Assembly: GCF_900476395.1 (NCBI RefSeq) | Contig: NZ_UIHB01000005.1 | Location: 186,001 to 250,000 of the forward strand | Direction of reading: 5' to 3' | DNA: 64,000 nt | From: Xanthomonas euroxanthea | GTDB lineage: Bacteria > Pseudomonadota > Gammaproteobacteria > Xanthomonadales > Xanthomonadaceae | In this document: positions 18,690 through 28,192 of the stretch, piece by piece | Layout of the letters: each line of letters begins with the position of its first letter | Position numbering within the stretch: position 1 is the first letter of the stretch | Translations under genes and position numbers: made by a program | The notes under the pieces: generated by a model | The model's database searches: none | What the model was told of the DNA's origin: nothing | What the model saw: the letters and a program-made list of their open reading frames with translations, nothing else

Positions 18690-18720
18690 CAAAAAAGCCC
18701 ATGTCCGTGAAGACATGGGC
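18690..18720 (-). terminator. Rho-independent terminator after tRNA-Pro
   Basis: On the minus strand GCCCATGTC and GACATGGGC form a perfect nine-base stem with a six-base loop, followed by a run of six T. It lies just after the 3' end of tRNA-Pro and separates it from the gum promoter region. Confidence 0.88.
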
Positions 18721-18728
18721 TCTGTGTT

Positions 18729-18805
18729 TGGTCGGGGTAGCCGGATTCGAACCGACGACCACTAGTCCCCCAGACTAGTGCGCTACCAGGCTGCGCTATA
18801 CCCCG
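18729..18805 (-). tRNA. tRNA-Pro (anticodon GGG)
   Basis: 77 bases on the minus strand. The acceptor stem CGGGGTA pairs with TACCCCG, discriminator A is followed by an encoded CCA, the D-arm is GCGCAGCCTGGTAGCGC and the T-arm carries GGTTCGAATCC. The anticodon loop is CTGGGGG, giving anticodon GGG, which reads CCC/CCU proline codons. It sits upstream of the gum operon, as in other xanthomonads. Confidence 0.96.
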
Positions 18806-18865
18806 AAGATGTTGCATCCGCCACGAGGGCGGCCTGCGATTATAGCGGCTTTGTGAAACGTTTTC

Positions 18866-19222
18866 CTAGCGGCGCAGCAGTTGCAGAACCTCTTCCAGTT
18901 CCATGCGCACCTGCTTGATGATCTGGTTGCTCAGTGCCGACTCGCTTTTGGCGCCATCGCCTTCCAGACGCAGACGTGCGCCACCGATGGTGTAGCCCTG
19001 CTCGTACAGCAGGCCGCGGATCTGGCGCACCATCAGCACATCGTGGCGCTGGTAGTAGCGCCGGTTGCCGCGCCGCTTGACCGGTTCCAGGCTCGGAAAT
19101 TCGGTTTCCCAATAGCGCAGCACATGCGGCTTGACGTCGCACAGCTCGCTGACTTCGCCGATGGTGAAGTAGCGCTTGGCCGGAATTGGCGGTAGTTCGC
19201 GATTACTGCCCGGATCCAGCAT
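18866..19222 (-). CDS. MerR family transcriptional regulator
   Basis: 118 residues. The N-terminal winged helix of the MerR family is visible: [41 protein letters not shown] (about residues 17-57), followed by a short helical segment. No metal-binding Cys cluster is present at the C-terminus. It resembles the small MerR proteins found next to ihfA in many gammaproteobacteria. Its start overlaps the ihfA coding end by 20 bases, so both are on one transcript with pheST. Target genes are unknown. Confidence 0.92.
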   Translation of the reverse strand: MLDPGSNRELPPIPAKRYFTIGEVSELCDVKPHVLRYWETEFPSLEPVKRRGNRRYYQRHDVLMVRQIRGLLYEQGYTIGGARLRLEGDGAKSESALSNQIIKQVRMELEEVLQLLRR

Positions 19223-19502
19223 AAGCCTCCACCCGCTCCTTGAGCTTCTGGCCCGGACGGAAAGTCACCACCGTGCGCGCCGAGATCGGAATTTCCTCAC
19301 CGGTCTTGGGATTGCGACCGGGCCGTTGATTCTTGCGCCGCAGATCGAAGTTGCCGAAACCGGACAGCTTCACCTGACGGCCCTGCTCCAGCGCATCGCG
19401 CAGCACATCGAAGAACGCGTCGACAAATTCCTTTGCCTCGCGCTTGTTCAGACCGACCTCGTCGAACAGACGTTCGGCCATCTCCGCTTTCGTCAATGCC
19501 AT
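19203..19502 (-). CDS. ihfA: Integration host factor alpha subunit
   Basis: 99 residues, standard length. [31 protein letters not shown] forms the helical dimerisation part, and [26 protein letters not shown] forms the beta arm with the intercalating Pro in [12 protein letters not shown] bends DNA as a heterodimer with IhfB. It follows pheT by 21 bases, the conserved pheST-ihfA arrangement of gammaproteobacteria. Confidence 0.98.
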   Translation of the reverse strand: MALTKAEMAERLFDEVGLNKREAKEFVDAFFDVLRDALEQGRQVKLSGFGNFDLRRKNQRPGRNPKTGEEIPISARTVVTFRPGQKLKERVEAYAGSGQ

Positions 19503-19523
19503 GCCAATCCCCTGGTTACCGCC

Positions 19524-21902
19524 TCAACTCCGGATCCGGGCGCGGTGCTCGCGCTCGATCACGGCCACCACATCGGCAACGACTGCGTCGACGTCCCGGT
19601 CGGTGAGAGTGCGCGAGTTATCCTGCAAAATCAAGCCCATAGCCAGACTCTTGAAACCTGGCTCGACCCCTTGCCCGACATAGCGGTCGAACAGCTGCAC
19701 CTCGCGCAACAACGGCCCGACCGTGGTGCGCACGCTGGCCGACAGGGCCGCCCAGCTCACCTCTTCCGGCACCAGGAAGGCCAGGTCGCGACGGACCGAA
19801 GGGAACCGCGACAGTTCACCGGCACGCGGCAACGCGCGTTGGACCAACGCGGTCAGTTGCAGCTCGAACGCGATCACATCCACGTCGATGTCCAAGGCCT
19901 TGGCCAGGCGCGGATGCACCTGCCCGATCCAGCCGATGCAAACGCCGTCGCGATGGATGTCGGCCGAGCGCCCCGGATGCCCGAAGGGCTGGGCGGAGGG
20001 CTGGAAGTCCAGCACCGCGCCGCTGGCCGCCGCCAGCGCCATCAGGTCGCCCTTCAGATCGTGGAAGTCCACCTTGCGCGCCGGCTCGCCCCACTGCAGC
20101 GCCAGGGCATCGCCACACACGGCTGCGGCGACATGCTGCGACTCCTGCGGGGCAGCGCCAGCCTCGGAGGCGGCAGCGAACACCTTGCCCAGCTCGAACA
20201 GGCGCACGCGGCCGGCCTGGCGGGCGGCATTGCGGCCCAGCGTCGCCACCAGGCCCGGCAGCAGGCGCGGACGCATGATCGCAAGCTCGGCACTGAGCGG
20301 ATTGGCCAGCGGCACCAGGCCGTCGGTCAGCTGCCAGCGCTCCAGCAAGGTGGCATCGACGAAGGCGTAGTTGATGGTTTCCTGCAGCTCGCGCGCCACC
20401 AGCTGGCGGCGCACGCTGAGCTCGTCGAGCTGGGTCTCGCTCGGCATCGCAATCCGGCTTGCCCCGCCCGGCAGCGTGGTCGGCACGCGGTCGTAACCGT
20501 GGATACGCGCCAGCTCTTCGATCAGATCCTCTTCGATGGCGATATCGAAGCGACGGCTCGGCGCCATCACCTGCCAGCCTTCGGCTACCGCCTCCAGCTG
20601 CATGCCGAGCGCGCCCAGAATGCGCACGACCTCGGCATCGTCGATCCGGATACCGAGGACGCGCGCGATCCGCGCACGCCGCAGCAGGATCCGCGCCGGC
20701 TGCGGCAGATGCTGCGGCAGTTGCGCATGCACCACCGGGCCCGGCGTGCCACCGGCCAGCTCCAGCACCAGCCGCGTCGCCACTTCGATCGCCTGCGGCG
20801 GCAGCGCCGGATCCACACCACGCTCGAAGCGATGACCGGCATCGGTATGCAGCCCGAACTTGCGGCCACGGCCCATGATCGCGGCCGGGTCGAAATACGC
20901 CGACTCCAGGAACACGTTGCGCGTGGTCTCGGTGACGCGCGTGTCCAGCCCACCCATCAGGCCGGCCAATGCCACCGGGCGATCGGCATCGGTGATGGTC
21001 AGGAAACTGTCGTCCAGCGTGACCTGCCGCCCATCCAGCAACGCCAGCTGCTCGCCTCCGCGCGATCGGCGCACACCGATCGGGCCCTGCAGCGTATCCA
21101 GATCGAACGCATGCATCGGCTGGCCAAGCTCCAGCATCACGTACTGGGTGATATCCACCAGCAGCGAAACCGGACGCACGCCGCTGCGGCGCAGCCGCTC
21201 AGCCAGCCACACCGGCGTTTTCGCGGCCGGGTCGATGCCTTCGATCACGCGTCCGCAGTAGCGCGGCGCCTCGCTACCGGCATGCAGCTCCACCGCCAGC
21301 GTGCGCGTGGACACCGGCGCCACGATACCGGCATCGAAGGCCACCACTTCGCTGGCGCATGCCGCCGCCACGTCGAAGGCGATACCGCGCACGCTGAAGC
21401 AATCGGCACGATTGGGCGTGAGCTTGATCTCGATGCTGGCATCGGGCAGCCCCAGATACTCGGCCAGGGCTTGGCCCACCGGCGCATCGTCCGGCAGCTC
21501 GAACAGGCCGGACGCGTCGCTGTCCAGACCCAGCTCCTTGGCCGAGCACAGCATGCCGTTGGACGCGACCCCGCGCAGCTTGGCCGCGGTGATGGTCAGT
21601 TCGCCGATCTTTGCACCGACCAGCGCCAACGGCGCCACCAGACCGGCACGCGCGTTGGGCGCGCCACACACGATCTGCAGCAGCTCGCCCTGCCCTGCGT
21701 CGACGCTGCAGACCTGCAGACGGTCGGCTTCCGGATGACGTACCGCCTCGACGATACGCGCCACCACCACCTGCCCCAGCGCCTGGCCCAACGGCGTGAC
21801 CTCTTCGACCTCCAGACCGATCGCCGTCAGCGTCGCGGCAAGCTCGTCGCGGCTCGCCTGGATGGGAACGTGGCTGCGCAGCCAATTTTCAGAGAATTTC
21901 AT
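19524..21902 (-). CDS. pheT: Phenylalanyl-tRNA synthetase beta subunit
   Basis: 792 residues, full length. The N-terminal tRNA-binding OB domain is present (LGQVVVARIVEAVRHPEADRLQVCSVDAG), then the B3/B4 editing domain, B5, and the C-terminal anticodon-binding FDX-ACB domain (LSRFPSVRRDLAFLVPEEVSWAAL). It forms the alpha2-beta2 enzyme with PheS. The gap to pheS (126 bases) carries an inverted repeat. Confidence 0.98.
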   Translation of the reverse strand: MKFSENWLRSHVPIQASRDELAATLTAIGLEVEEVTPLGQALGQVVVARIVEAVRHPEADRLQVCSVDAGQGELLQIVCGAPNARAGLVAPLALVGAKIGELTITAAKLRGVASNGMLCSAKELGLDSDASGLFELPDDAPVGQALAEYLGLPDASIEIKLTPNRADCFSVRGIAFDVAAACASEVVAFDAGIVAPVSTRTLAVELHAGSEAPRYCGRVIEGIDPAAKTPVWLAERLRRSGVRPVSLLVDITQYVMLELGQPMHAFDLDTLQGPIGVRRSRGGEQLALLDGRQVTLDDSFLTITDADRPVALAGLMGGLDTRVTETTRNVFLESAYFDPAAIMGRGRKFGLHTDAGHRFERGVDPALPPQAIEVATRLVLELAGGTPGPVVHAQLPQHLPQPARILLRRARIARVLGIRIDDAEVVRILGALGMQLEAVAEGWQVMAPSRRFDIAIEEDLIEELARIHGYDRVPTTLPGGASRIAMPSETQLDELSVRRQLVARELQETINYAFVDATLLERWQLTDGLVPLANPLSAELAIMRPRLLPGLVATLGRNAARQAGRVRLFELGKVFAAASEAGAAPQESQHVAAAVCGDALALQWGEPARKVDFHDLKGDLMALAAASGAVLDFQPSAQPFGHPGRSADIHRDGVCIGWIGQVHPRLAKALDIDVDVIAFELQLTALVQRALPRAGELSRFPSVRRDLAFLVPEEVSWAALSASVRTTVGPLLREVQLFDRYVGQGVEPGFKSLAMGLILQDNSRTLTDRDVDAVVADVVAVIEREHRARIRS

Positions 21903-21908
21903 GAGGAG

Positions 21909-22025
21909 CCGGGAATCGGGAATGGAGAATGGGGAATCGCAAAGGCAAGGGCGCCGGGCCTTCGGAATGGGACCTGCAGAGCGCGTGGCTGTTGCGATTC
22001 CCCATTCCCAATTCCCGATTCCCGG
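21909..22025. repeat. Imperfect inverted repeat of GGGAATCGGGAAT type between pheS and pheT
   Basis: Two 32-base arms, 21909-21940 and 21994-22025, are reverse complements at 30 of 32 positions. They are built from short GGGAATC/GGGAATG units and flank a 53-base centre. The element fills almost the entire intergenic gap. Related GGGAATC/GGGATTAG units also follow the lacI-type gene at 28033-28073. Such dispersed units are common in Xanthomonas genomes. A long hairpin would form in the pheST mRNA. Confidence 0.85.
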
Positions 22026-22028
22026 CCG

Positions 22029-23036
<1,008 letters not shown>

Positions 23037-23100
23037 TCAACTGCTCAGCCGAACGGTGTTTCCGGGTGCACCGGAATGCATTGCCACTCAAATCGCGTCC

Positions 23101-23130
23101 TGGCCGGCATCCACTCAACGATGCCGGCCA
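23101..23130 (-). promoter_or_regulatory. pheS: Leader hairpin C upstream of pheS
   Basis: TGGCCGGCAT and ATGCCGGCCA form a perfect ten-base stem with a ten-base loop in the pheS leader. It directly follows the T-rich tail of the upstream terminator-like hairpin. It has no T-run of its own. It could be a leader structure involved in pheST control or an RNA processing site. Confidence 0.55.
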
Positions 23131-23133
23131 TCT

Positions 23134-23168
23134 AAAACGCAAAAGGGGAAGGACTCGCGCCCTTCCCC
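23134..23168 (-). terminator. Rho-independent terminator or attenuator between rplT and pheS
   Basis: On the minus strand GGGGAAGG and CCTTCCCC form a perfect eight-base stem with an eight-base loop, followed by TTTTGCGTTTT. It would end infC-rpmI-rplT transcripts, or act as the attenuator of pheST. No Phe-rich leader peptide was found upstream of it, so classical translation-coupled attenuation as in E. coli pheST is not supported. Confidence 0.75.
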
Positions 23169-23235
23169 CTGCATATCTGCTTGCCCTCGCCGGAGGCCTG
23201 CACACGAATGCGCAAACCCCGACAAGAAACTACCC

Positions 23236-23263
23236 TTTCAAAAGTCCGCACATGGATGTGCGG
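23236..23263 (-). terminator. rplT: Hairpin after rplT (weak terminator)
   Basis: CCGCACAT and ATGTGCGG form a perfect eight-base stem with a two-base centre on the minus strand, followed by ACTTTTGAAA. The stem starts about 22 bases after the rplT stop codon. It may be a first terminator or an RNA stabilising hairpin. Confidence 0.6.
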
Positions 23264-23285
23264 GCTCTTGCAGAGGGACCTGCAT

Positions 23286-23645
23286 TTACGCCGCCAGCGC
23301 GCCCTTGGCCTTCTCAGCCAGCGCGGCAAAGCCGGCGGCGTCGTGCACGGCGATATCGGCCAGCACCTTACGGTCCAGGGTGATACCAGCCTTCAGCAGG
23401 CCGTTCATGAAACGGCTGTAGCTCAGGCCATTGATGCGGGCAGCCGCGTTGATGCGGGTGATCCACAACGAACGGAACACGCGCTTCTTCTGCTTACGGC
23501 CGATATAGGCGTACTGCTGCGCCTTGATGACCGCCTGCTTGGCGACGCGGAAAACCTTGCGACGGGCATTGTAGTAGCCCTTCGCCAGGGTCAGAATTTT
23601 CTTGTGGCGGCGGCGCGCCTGCACACCACGCTTTACTCGTGCCAT
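23286..23645 (-). CDS. rplT: 50S ribosomal protein L20
   Basis: 119 residues, standard length. [42 protein letters not shown] is the highly basic N-terminal extension and the C-terminal globular part holds [24 protein letters not shown]. It belongs to the conserved infC-rpmI-rplT operon, 10 bases after rpmI. L20 is known in other bacteria to repress its own operon by binding the mRNA. Confidence 0.99.
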   Translation of the reverse strand: MARVKRGVQARRRHKKILTLAKGYYNARRKVFRVAKQAVIKAQQYAYIGRKQKKRVFRSLWITRINAAARINGLSYSRFMNGLLKAGITLDRKVLADIAVHDAAGFAALAEKAKGALAA

Positions 23646-23655
23646 GGTTCAGTCC

Positions 23656-23853
23656 TCAGAGGTAGGGAAGCATACGGTCAAGACGGCCTGCGTCCTCGGC
23701 ACGGACGTGATTCGTCTGCCGCAGGTTGCGCTTCCGCTTGGTCGCTTTCTTCGTGAGGATATGGCTACGGTTTGCGTGGCCGCACTTGTACTTGCCGGAG
23801 GCGGTCTTGCGGAAACGCTTGGCCGCCGCCCGGTTGGTCTTGATCTTGGGCAT
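23656..23853 (-). CDS. rpmI: 50S ribosomal protein L35
   Basis: 65 residues, standard length. [45 protein letters not shown] is the typical L35 sequence. It lies between infC (239-base gap) and rplT (10-base gap). The long gap before it could hold operon control elements, but none was assigned. Confidence 0.99.
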
Positions 23854-24092
23854 TGCAATGTCCTTGATGGTGTTTTGTCACTGACCCGGGCGGCAGTCTT
23901 GCGACCACGCTTTCCATCCATGCCCTTGCCTGCTTGTAAGTCCTTGATCGAACACGATCCGGACAGGTCCTGTACCGCTTGCGCGGCGCCCCGGCAAAAC
24001 CGGGCCGCGCAGTCTACCCGTTGCCGGGAATTCTTGCAAATGGATGCCGTCTCCGGCCAGGCGGGCCCTACCGGGCCCGTCCCGCCGCGGGA

Positions 24093-24620
24093 TCAGATCT
24101 TCTTCTTCGGCGCGATCATCATGACCATCTGGCGCCCTTCCAGGCGCGGGCGCGACTCGATGACGATATCGTCGCCCAGGTCGGCCTCGATCCGCGACGC
24201 CATCTCGCGCCCCAGCTCCTGGTGGCTCATTTCACGGCCACGGAAGCGGATGTTGACCTTGACCTTGTCGCCCTCTTCCAGGAAGCGGCGCATGTTGCGC
24301 AGCTTGATCTGGTAGTCGCCCTCGTCCGTGACCGGACGGAACTTGAGTTCCTTGATCTCGACCTGCTTGGTCTTCTTCTTGGCCTCGTTGGCCTTTTTCT
24401 GCTGCTCGAACTTGAACTTGCCGAAATCCATGATCTTGCAGACCGGCGGATCGGCCTGCGGCTGGATTTCAACCAGATCCAGGCCTTCTTCCTCGGCCTT
24501 GGCGAGCGCTTCGTCGCGCGACAACACGCCGACCATCTCACCGTCGCTGCCGATCACGCGGACGCGCGGCACACGGATTTCTTGGTTCTTGCGGTTCTGT
24601 TTGTTGTCAGGGGTACTGAT
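24093..24620 (-). CDS. infC: Translation initiation factor IF-3 (non-AUG AUC start)
   Basis: 175 residues when read from an ATC codon at 24618-24620. The frame stays open to it and gives the N-terminus [27 protein letters not shown], which matches IF-3 proteins. A GGGAG ribosome binding site lies eight bases before it. There is no in-frame ATG until well inside the conserved N-domain (GEMVGVLS), so an ATG start would remove essential sequence. Use of AUU/AUC is a known infC trait, because IF-3 rejects non-standard starts and so represses its own synthesis. The C-domain ([24 protein letters not shown]) is complete. Confidence 0.95.
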   Translation of the reverse strand: MSTPDNKQNRKNQEIRVPRVRVIGSDGEMVGVLSRDEALAKAEEEGLDLVEIQPQADPPVCKIMDFGKFKFEQQKKANEAKKKTKQVEIKELKFRPVTDEGDYQIKLRNMRRFLEEGDKVKVNIRFRGREMSHQELGREMASRIEADLGDDIVIESRPRLEGRQMVMMIAPKKKI

Positions 24621-24683
24621 ATTGCAATCTCCCAGGGGAATCGAACCGGCGCATCCGGATCATCCAGACCGGCCGGGGTTGGC

Positions 24684-26588
24684 TCACGCTGCCTGCTCTG
24701 CCTGCAGACGCTCGATGAAGGCCGAAACCGTCATGGTCCCGAGATCCTCTCCCGAACGAGTCCGCACGGCGACGGCACCGTTTTCCTTCTCGCGGTCACC
24801 GACGACGAGGAGATAAGGCACGCGTTGCAGCGTATGCTCGCGAATCTTATAACCGATCTTCTCGTTACGCAAATCGGCGTTCACACGGAAGCCTTGATTT
24901 GCAAGGGTTTTCCGAACCGAGTCGACATAGTCTGCCTGTGCATCGGTGATATTTGCGACAACGACCTGGACCGGAGCGAGCCAGGAGGGGAAGGCGCCGG
25001 CGTGGTGTTCGATCAGAATGCCGATGAAACGCTCCATCGAACCGACGATCGCCCGGTGCAGCATGACCGGATGCTTCTTCTGGCTGTGCTCGTCCACGTA
25101 CTCGGCGCCGAGGCGGCCCGGCATCATGAAATCGACCTGCATGGTGCCCAGCTGCCAGGTGCGGCCGATGGCGTCCTTGAGGTGGTACTCGATCTTGGGA
25201 CCGTAGAAGGCGCCCTCGCCCGGCAGCTCCTGCCACTCCACCCCGAACACGCCCAGCGCGCTGCGCAGCGCGGCTTCGGCCTTGTCCCATGTCACGTCGT
25301 CGCCCAGGCGCTTTTCCGGGCGCAGCGCGATCTTGATCTCGATATCCTCGAAGCCGAACGCGGTGTAGACCGCCAGTGCCTGCTGATGGAAGGCGGTGAC
25401 TTCGGCTTCGATCTGCGATTCCAGGCAGAACACATGCCCGTCGTCCTGGGTAAAGCCGCGGACGCGCAGGATGCCGTGCAGCGCGCCGGACGGCTCGTTG
25501 CGGTGACAGGCGCCGAACTCGCCGTAGCGGATCGGCAGGTCGCGGTAGCTGTGCAGGCCCTGGTTGAACACCTGCACGTGGCCGGGGCAATTCATCGGCT
25601 TGACCGCGTAGGTGCGCTTCTCCGACTCGGTGAAGAACATCGCATCCTGGTAGTTGTCCCAGTGGCCGGACTTCTGCCACAGCGATACGTCCAGGATCTG
25701 TGGGCAACGCACTTCGCCGTAGCCGCTGTCGCGGTAGACCTTGCGCATGTACTGCTCGACCACCTGCCACAGCGACCAGCCCTTGGGATGCCAGAACACC
25801 AGGCCGGGCGCCTCTTCCTGCAGATGGAACAGGTCCTGCTGCTTGCCGATGCGGCGATGGTCGCGCTTGTCGGCTTCTTCCATGCGCAGGATGTAGGCGT
25901 CCAGCTGCTTCTTGTCGGCCCAGGCGGTGCCGTAGATGCGCTGCAGCTGCTCGTTCTTGGCATCGCCGCGCCAGTAGGCGCCGGAAATGCGGGTCAGCTT
26001 GAAGGCCTTGAGGAAGCGCGTGTTGGGTACGTGCGGGCCGCGGCACATGTCCACGTATTCCTGGTGGTAGTACAGGCCCATCGCGGTGATGTCCTCGGAC
26101 ATGTCCTCGATCAGGCGCAGCTTGTACTCCTCGCCGCGCTGGGTGAACACTTCGATCACCTCGGCGCGCGGGGTGACCTTCTTGATCACCTCGTAGTCCT
26201 GCGCGATCAGCTCCTGCATGCGCTGCTCGATCGCGGCCATGTCTTCGGGCGTGAACGGGCGCTCGCTGTAGATGTCGTAGTAGAAGCCTTCGGCGATGAC
26301 CGGGCCGATCACCATCTTGACCTCCGGGTACAGCTGCTTGACCGCATGCCCGACCAGATGCGCGCAGGAGTGGCGGATGATCTCCACGCCTTCGGGGTCC
26401 TTGGCGGTGATGATGCGCAGGCTGGCATCGTGGTCGATGACGTCGCTGGCATCCACCAGCTGGCCGTCGACCTGGCCGGCGATGGTCGCCTTGGCCAGGC
26501 CGGCGCCGATCGACTGGGCGACCTGCATCACCGAGACGGGGGATTCGAATTCGCGGCGGCTGCCGTCGGGGAGCGTGATGTTGATCAT
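24684..26588 (-). CDS. thrS: Threonyl-tRNA synthetase
   Basis: 634 residues from the ATG at 26588 ([14 protein letters not shown]). Order of domains: N-terminal TGS domain, editing domain with [14 protein letters not shown] (HxxxH), the class II catalytic core with the zinc Cys in [10 protein letters not shown] and motif 2 around [30 protein letters not shown], and the C-terminal anticodon-binding domain. It heads the thrS-infC-rpmI-rplT-pheST-ihfA gene string, as in E. coli. An upstream in-frame extension lacks homology and is not used. Confidence 0.98.
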   Translation of the reverse strand: MINITLPDGSRREFESPVSVMQVAQSIGAGLAKATIAGQVDGQLVDASDVIDHDASLRIITAKDPEGVEIIRHSCAHLVGHAVKQLYPEVKMVIGPVIAEGFYYDIYSERPFTPEDMAAIEQRMQELIAQDYEVIKKVTPRAEVIEVFTQRGEEYKLRLIEDMSEDITAMGLYYHQEYVDMCRGPHVPNTRFLKAFKLTRISGAYWRGDAKNEQLQRIYGTAWADKKQLDAYILRMEEADKRDHRRIGKQQDLFHLQEEAPGLVFWHPKGWSLWQVVEQYMRKVYRDSGYGEVRCPQILDVSLWQKSGHWDNYQDAMFFTESEKRTYAVKPMNCPGHVQVFNQGLHSYRDLPIRYGEFGACHRNEPSGALHGILRVRGFTQDDGHVFCLESQIEAEVTAFHQQALAVYTAFGFEDIEIKIALRPEKRLGDDVTWDKAEAALRSALGVFGVEWQELPGEGAFYGPKIEYHLKDAIGRTWQLGTMQVDFMMPGRLGAEYVDEHSQKKHPVMLHRAIVGSMERFIGILIEHHAGAFPSWLAPVQVVVANITDAQADYVDSVRKTLANQGFRVNADLRNEKIGYKIREHTLQRVPYLLVVGDREKENGAVAVRTRSGEDLGTMTVSAFIERLQAEQAA

Positions 26589-26912
26589 GGGCAAGAATGA
26601 GGTCTGGGCTGGCTGCAGCGCGATGGCTGCAAGGGAGATCTGCCCGTTGCGGGACAGGCTCGGATAAAGGGGTGGCGAGAGGTGGTGCAGAAACAACGCC
26701 GTGCAGGCGCCTTGCCAACTGGCGCGGCCGGGATCAGCGGTGGGCGGTGGTAGTGCTCATGTCGCACGCTGGGCCGGCGCGGGGCGCGGGCCACCTTCTC
26801 GCAAGGGGTCTTGAGGAGAATGGTAAACCAATCAGCCCGCCGTTGCGCATGCCGGCACCGGGCCGGCGGGCGCGTGGCATGATGCCGGCCACCTGTGCTG
26901 CCAGTACCGACC
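26589..26912. other. Divergent intergenic region thrS / LacI-type regulator
   Basis: 324 bases without a convincing gene, between the divergent thrS (minus) and LacI-family (plus) genes. It should carry both promoters and the thrS leader. The shared maltodextrin operator motif (TGCATACGTATTCA) was looked for and is absent, so the regulator gene does not appear to carry that site. No strong hairpin or T-box-like structure was recognised. Confidence 0.5.
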
Positions 26913-28034
26913 ATGACCATCAAGGGTAAAGCCACCTCGCTGGATATCGCCTACCTGGCCGGCGTGTCGCAGCCGACCGTGTCGCGCGCACTGCGCGGCA
27001 GCCCGATGGTCAACGAAGAAACCCGCAAGCGCATCCTGCGCATCGCCAACGAGTTGAACTACAAGGTCGACAAGAACGCCTCGTCGCTACGGCTGCGCAA
27101 TGCGGGCACGCTGGCGCTGCTGTTCTTCGAAGACCCCACCGCCGACGATTCGCTGATCAACCCGTTCTTCCATTCGATGCTGGGCTCGATCACCCGCGCC
27201 TGCGCGCTGCAGGGCTACGACCTGCTGGTGTCGTTCCAGCAGCTGTCCAAGGACTGGCAGGCCGATTACGAAGACAGCAACAAGGCCGACGGCATCATCC
27301 TGCTCGGCTACGGCGACTACCAGCAGTCGCGCCAGCGGCTGCAGCTGCTGGTCGAGCAAGGCACCCATTTCGTCCGCTGGGGCGCGGCGCTGCCGGGGCA
27401 GCCGGGCATTTCGATCGGCAGCGACAACTATCAGGGCGGGCTGGACATCACCGCGCATCTGCTCGCGCAGGGCTGCCGCCGCATCGCCTTTCTCGGCCAC
27501 GCGTCCAATCATTACCCCGAGTTCGAAGAGCGCTACCGCGGCTACGTGGCCGCGCTCAAGCAACAGGGTCTGGCTGCCGATCGCGCGCTGCAGTTCGATG
27601 CGATCACCACCGAGTCGTCCGGCCATGCCGCGTGCCTGGCGCTGCTCGACAGTGGCCTGGCCTTCGATGCGGTGTGTGCGGCCAGCGACCTGATTGCGAT
27701 CGGCGCCATGCGCGCCTTGCGCGAGCGCGGCTTGCGGGTGCCGCAGGATGTCGCGGTGAGCGGCTTCGACGATATCGCCCTGGCGGCGTCGGTGGCGCCG
27801 GCGTTGTCGACGGTGCAGCAGGACACCAAGCAGGCCGGCACGCTGCTGGTGGAAAGCCTGGTGGCGCTGATCCGCGGCGAAGCGGCGCAAAGCCGCACGA
27901 TCCCGGTGAAGCTGGCCGTGCGCGACTCCTCGCGTAGCAACGGCCTGCAGCCCCCGCTGGGCTGGAGACCGTCTGGCGCGGAGACCGGCGAGGCGGTGCT
28001 TGGCCGGGCCGCTGATGGGGCTGTCAGGCGTTGA
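26913..28034 (+). CDS. LacI family transcriptional regulator (putative maltodextrin regulator)
   Basis: 373 residues from the ATG at 26913. N-terminal LacI helix-turn-helix TSLDIAYLAGVSQPTVSRALRG (about residues 8-29) with the hinge helix NASSLRLRN, then a periplasmic-binding-protein-like sensor domain (GIILLGYGD, AVCAASDLIAIGAMRALRERGLRVPQDVAVSGFDDI). It is transcribed away from thrS and faces the amylase gene convergently. Its position at the edge of the alpha-glucan locus, and the identical palindromes before three units there, suggest that it represses those genes in the absence of maltodextrin. The last 25 or so residues extend beyond the usual LacI end. The effector is inferred, not shown. 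Confidence 0.92.
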   Translation: MTIKGKATSLDIAYLAGVSQPTVSRALRGSPMVNEETRKRILRIANELNYKVDKNASSLRLRNAGTLALLFFEDPTADDSLINPFFHSMLGSITRACALQGYDLLVSFQQLSKDWQADYEDSNKADGIILLGYGDYQQSRQRLQLLVEQGTHFVRWGAALPGQPGISIGSDNYQGGLDITAHLLAQGCRRIAFLGHASNHYPEFEERYRGYVAALKQQGLAADRALQFDAITTESSGHAACLALLDSGLAFDAVCAASDLIAIGAMRALRERGLRVPQDVAVSGFDDIALAASVAPALSTVQQDTKQAGTLLVESLVALIRGEAAQSRTIPVKLAVRDSSRSNGLQPPLGWRPSGAETGEAVLGRAADGAVRR

Positions 28035-28073
28035 ATCGGGATTAGGGATTAGGGATTAGGGAATCGGGAATCG
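28033..28073. repeat. Short tandem repeat of GGGATTA/GGGAATC units
   Basis: Immediately after the regulator gene, starting inside its stop codon, come GAATCGGG, three tandem ATTAGGG units and AATCGGGAATCG. The units are related to the arms of the inverted repeat between pheS and pheT. This looks like a copy or remnant of the same dispersed Xanthomonas element. Confidence 0.75.
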
Positions 28074-28125
28074 CTGGAGCATACGTGGCAGGCTGCGCGG
28101 GATCGGCTGCAGCCATCGATGCTTC

Positions 28126-28192
28126 GTAGGAGCGCACCCGGGCGCGACGGGGCGTTCCCGGTAATGCCCGTCGCGCCCGGGTGCGCTCCTAC
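28126..28192. repeat. REP-like palindrome with perfect 26-base arms
   Basis: Arms 28126-28151 and 28167-28192 are perfect reverse complements, with a 15-base loop. Each outer end begins GTAGGAGCGCACCCGGGCGC, resembling the GTAGGAGCG class of REP elements of Pseudomonas, Stenotrophomonas and Xanthomonas. It sits between the convergent regulator and amylase genes and could act as a bidirectional terminator. The right arm supplies the TAG stop codon of the amylase gene. Confidence 0.88.

Noticed and set aside
21909..22025. CRISPR-like array
   Set aside because: The repeated units form one inverted pair without regular spacers, and no cas genes are present in the window.
23979..26600. Open frame of 873 codons on the plus strand opposite infC and thrS
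   Set aside because: Antisense shadow frame with repeated Leu/Val/Asp/His pattern created by synonymous codon choice on the real strand.
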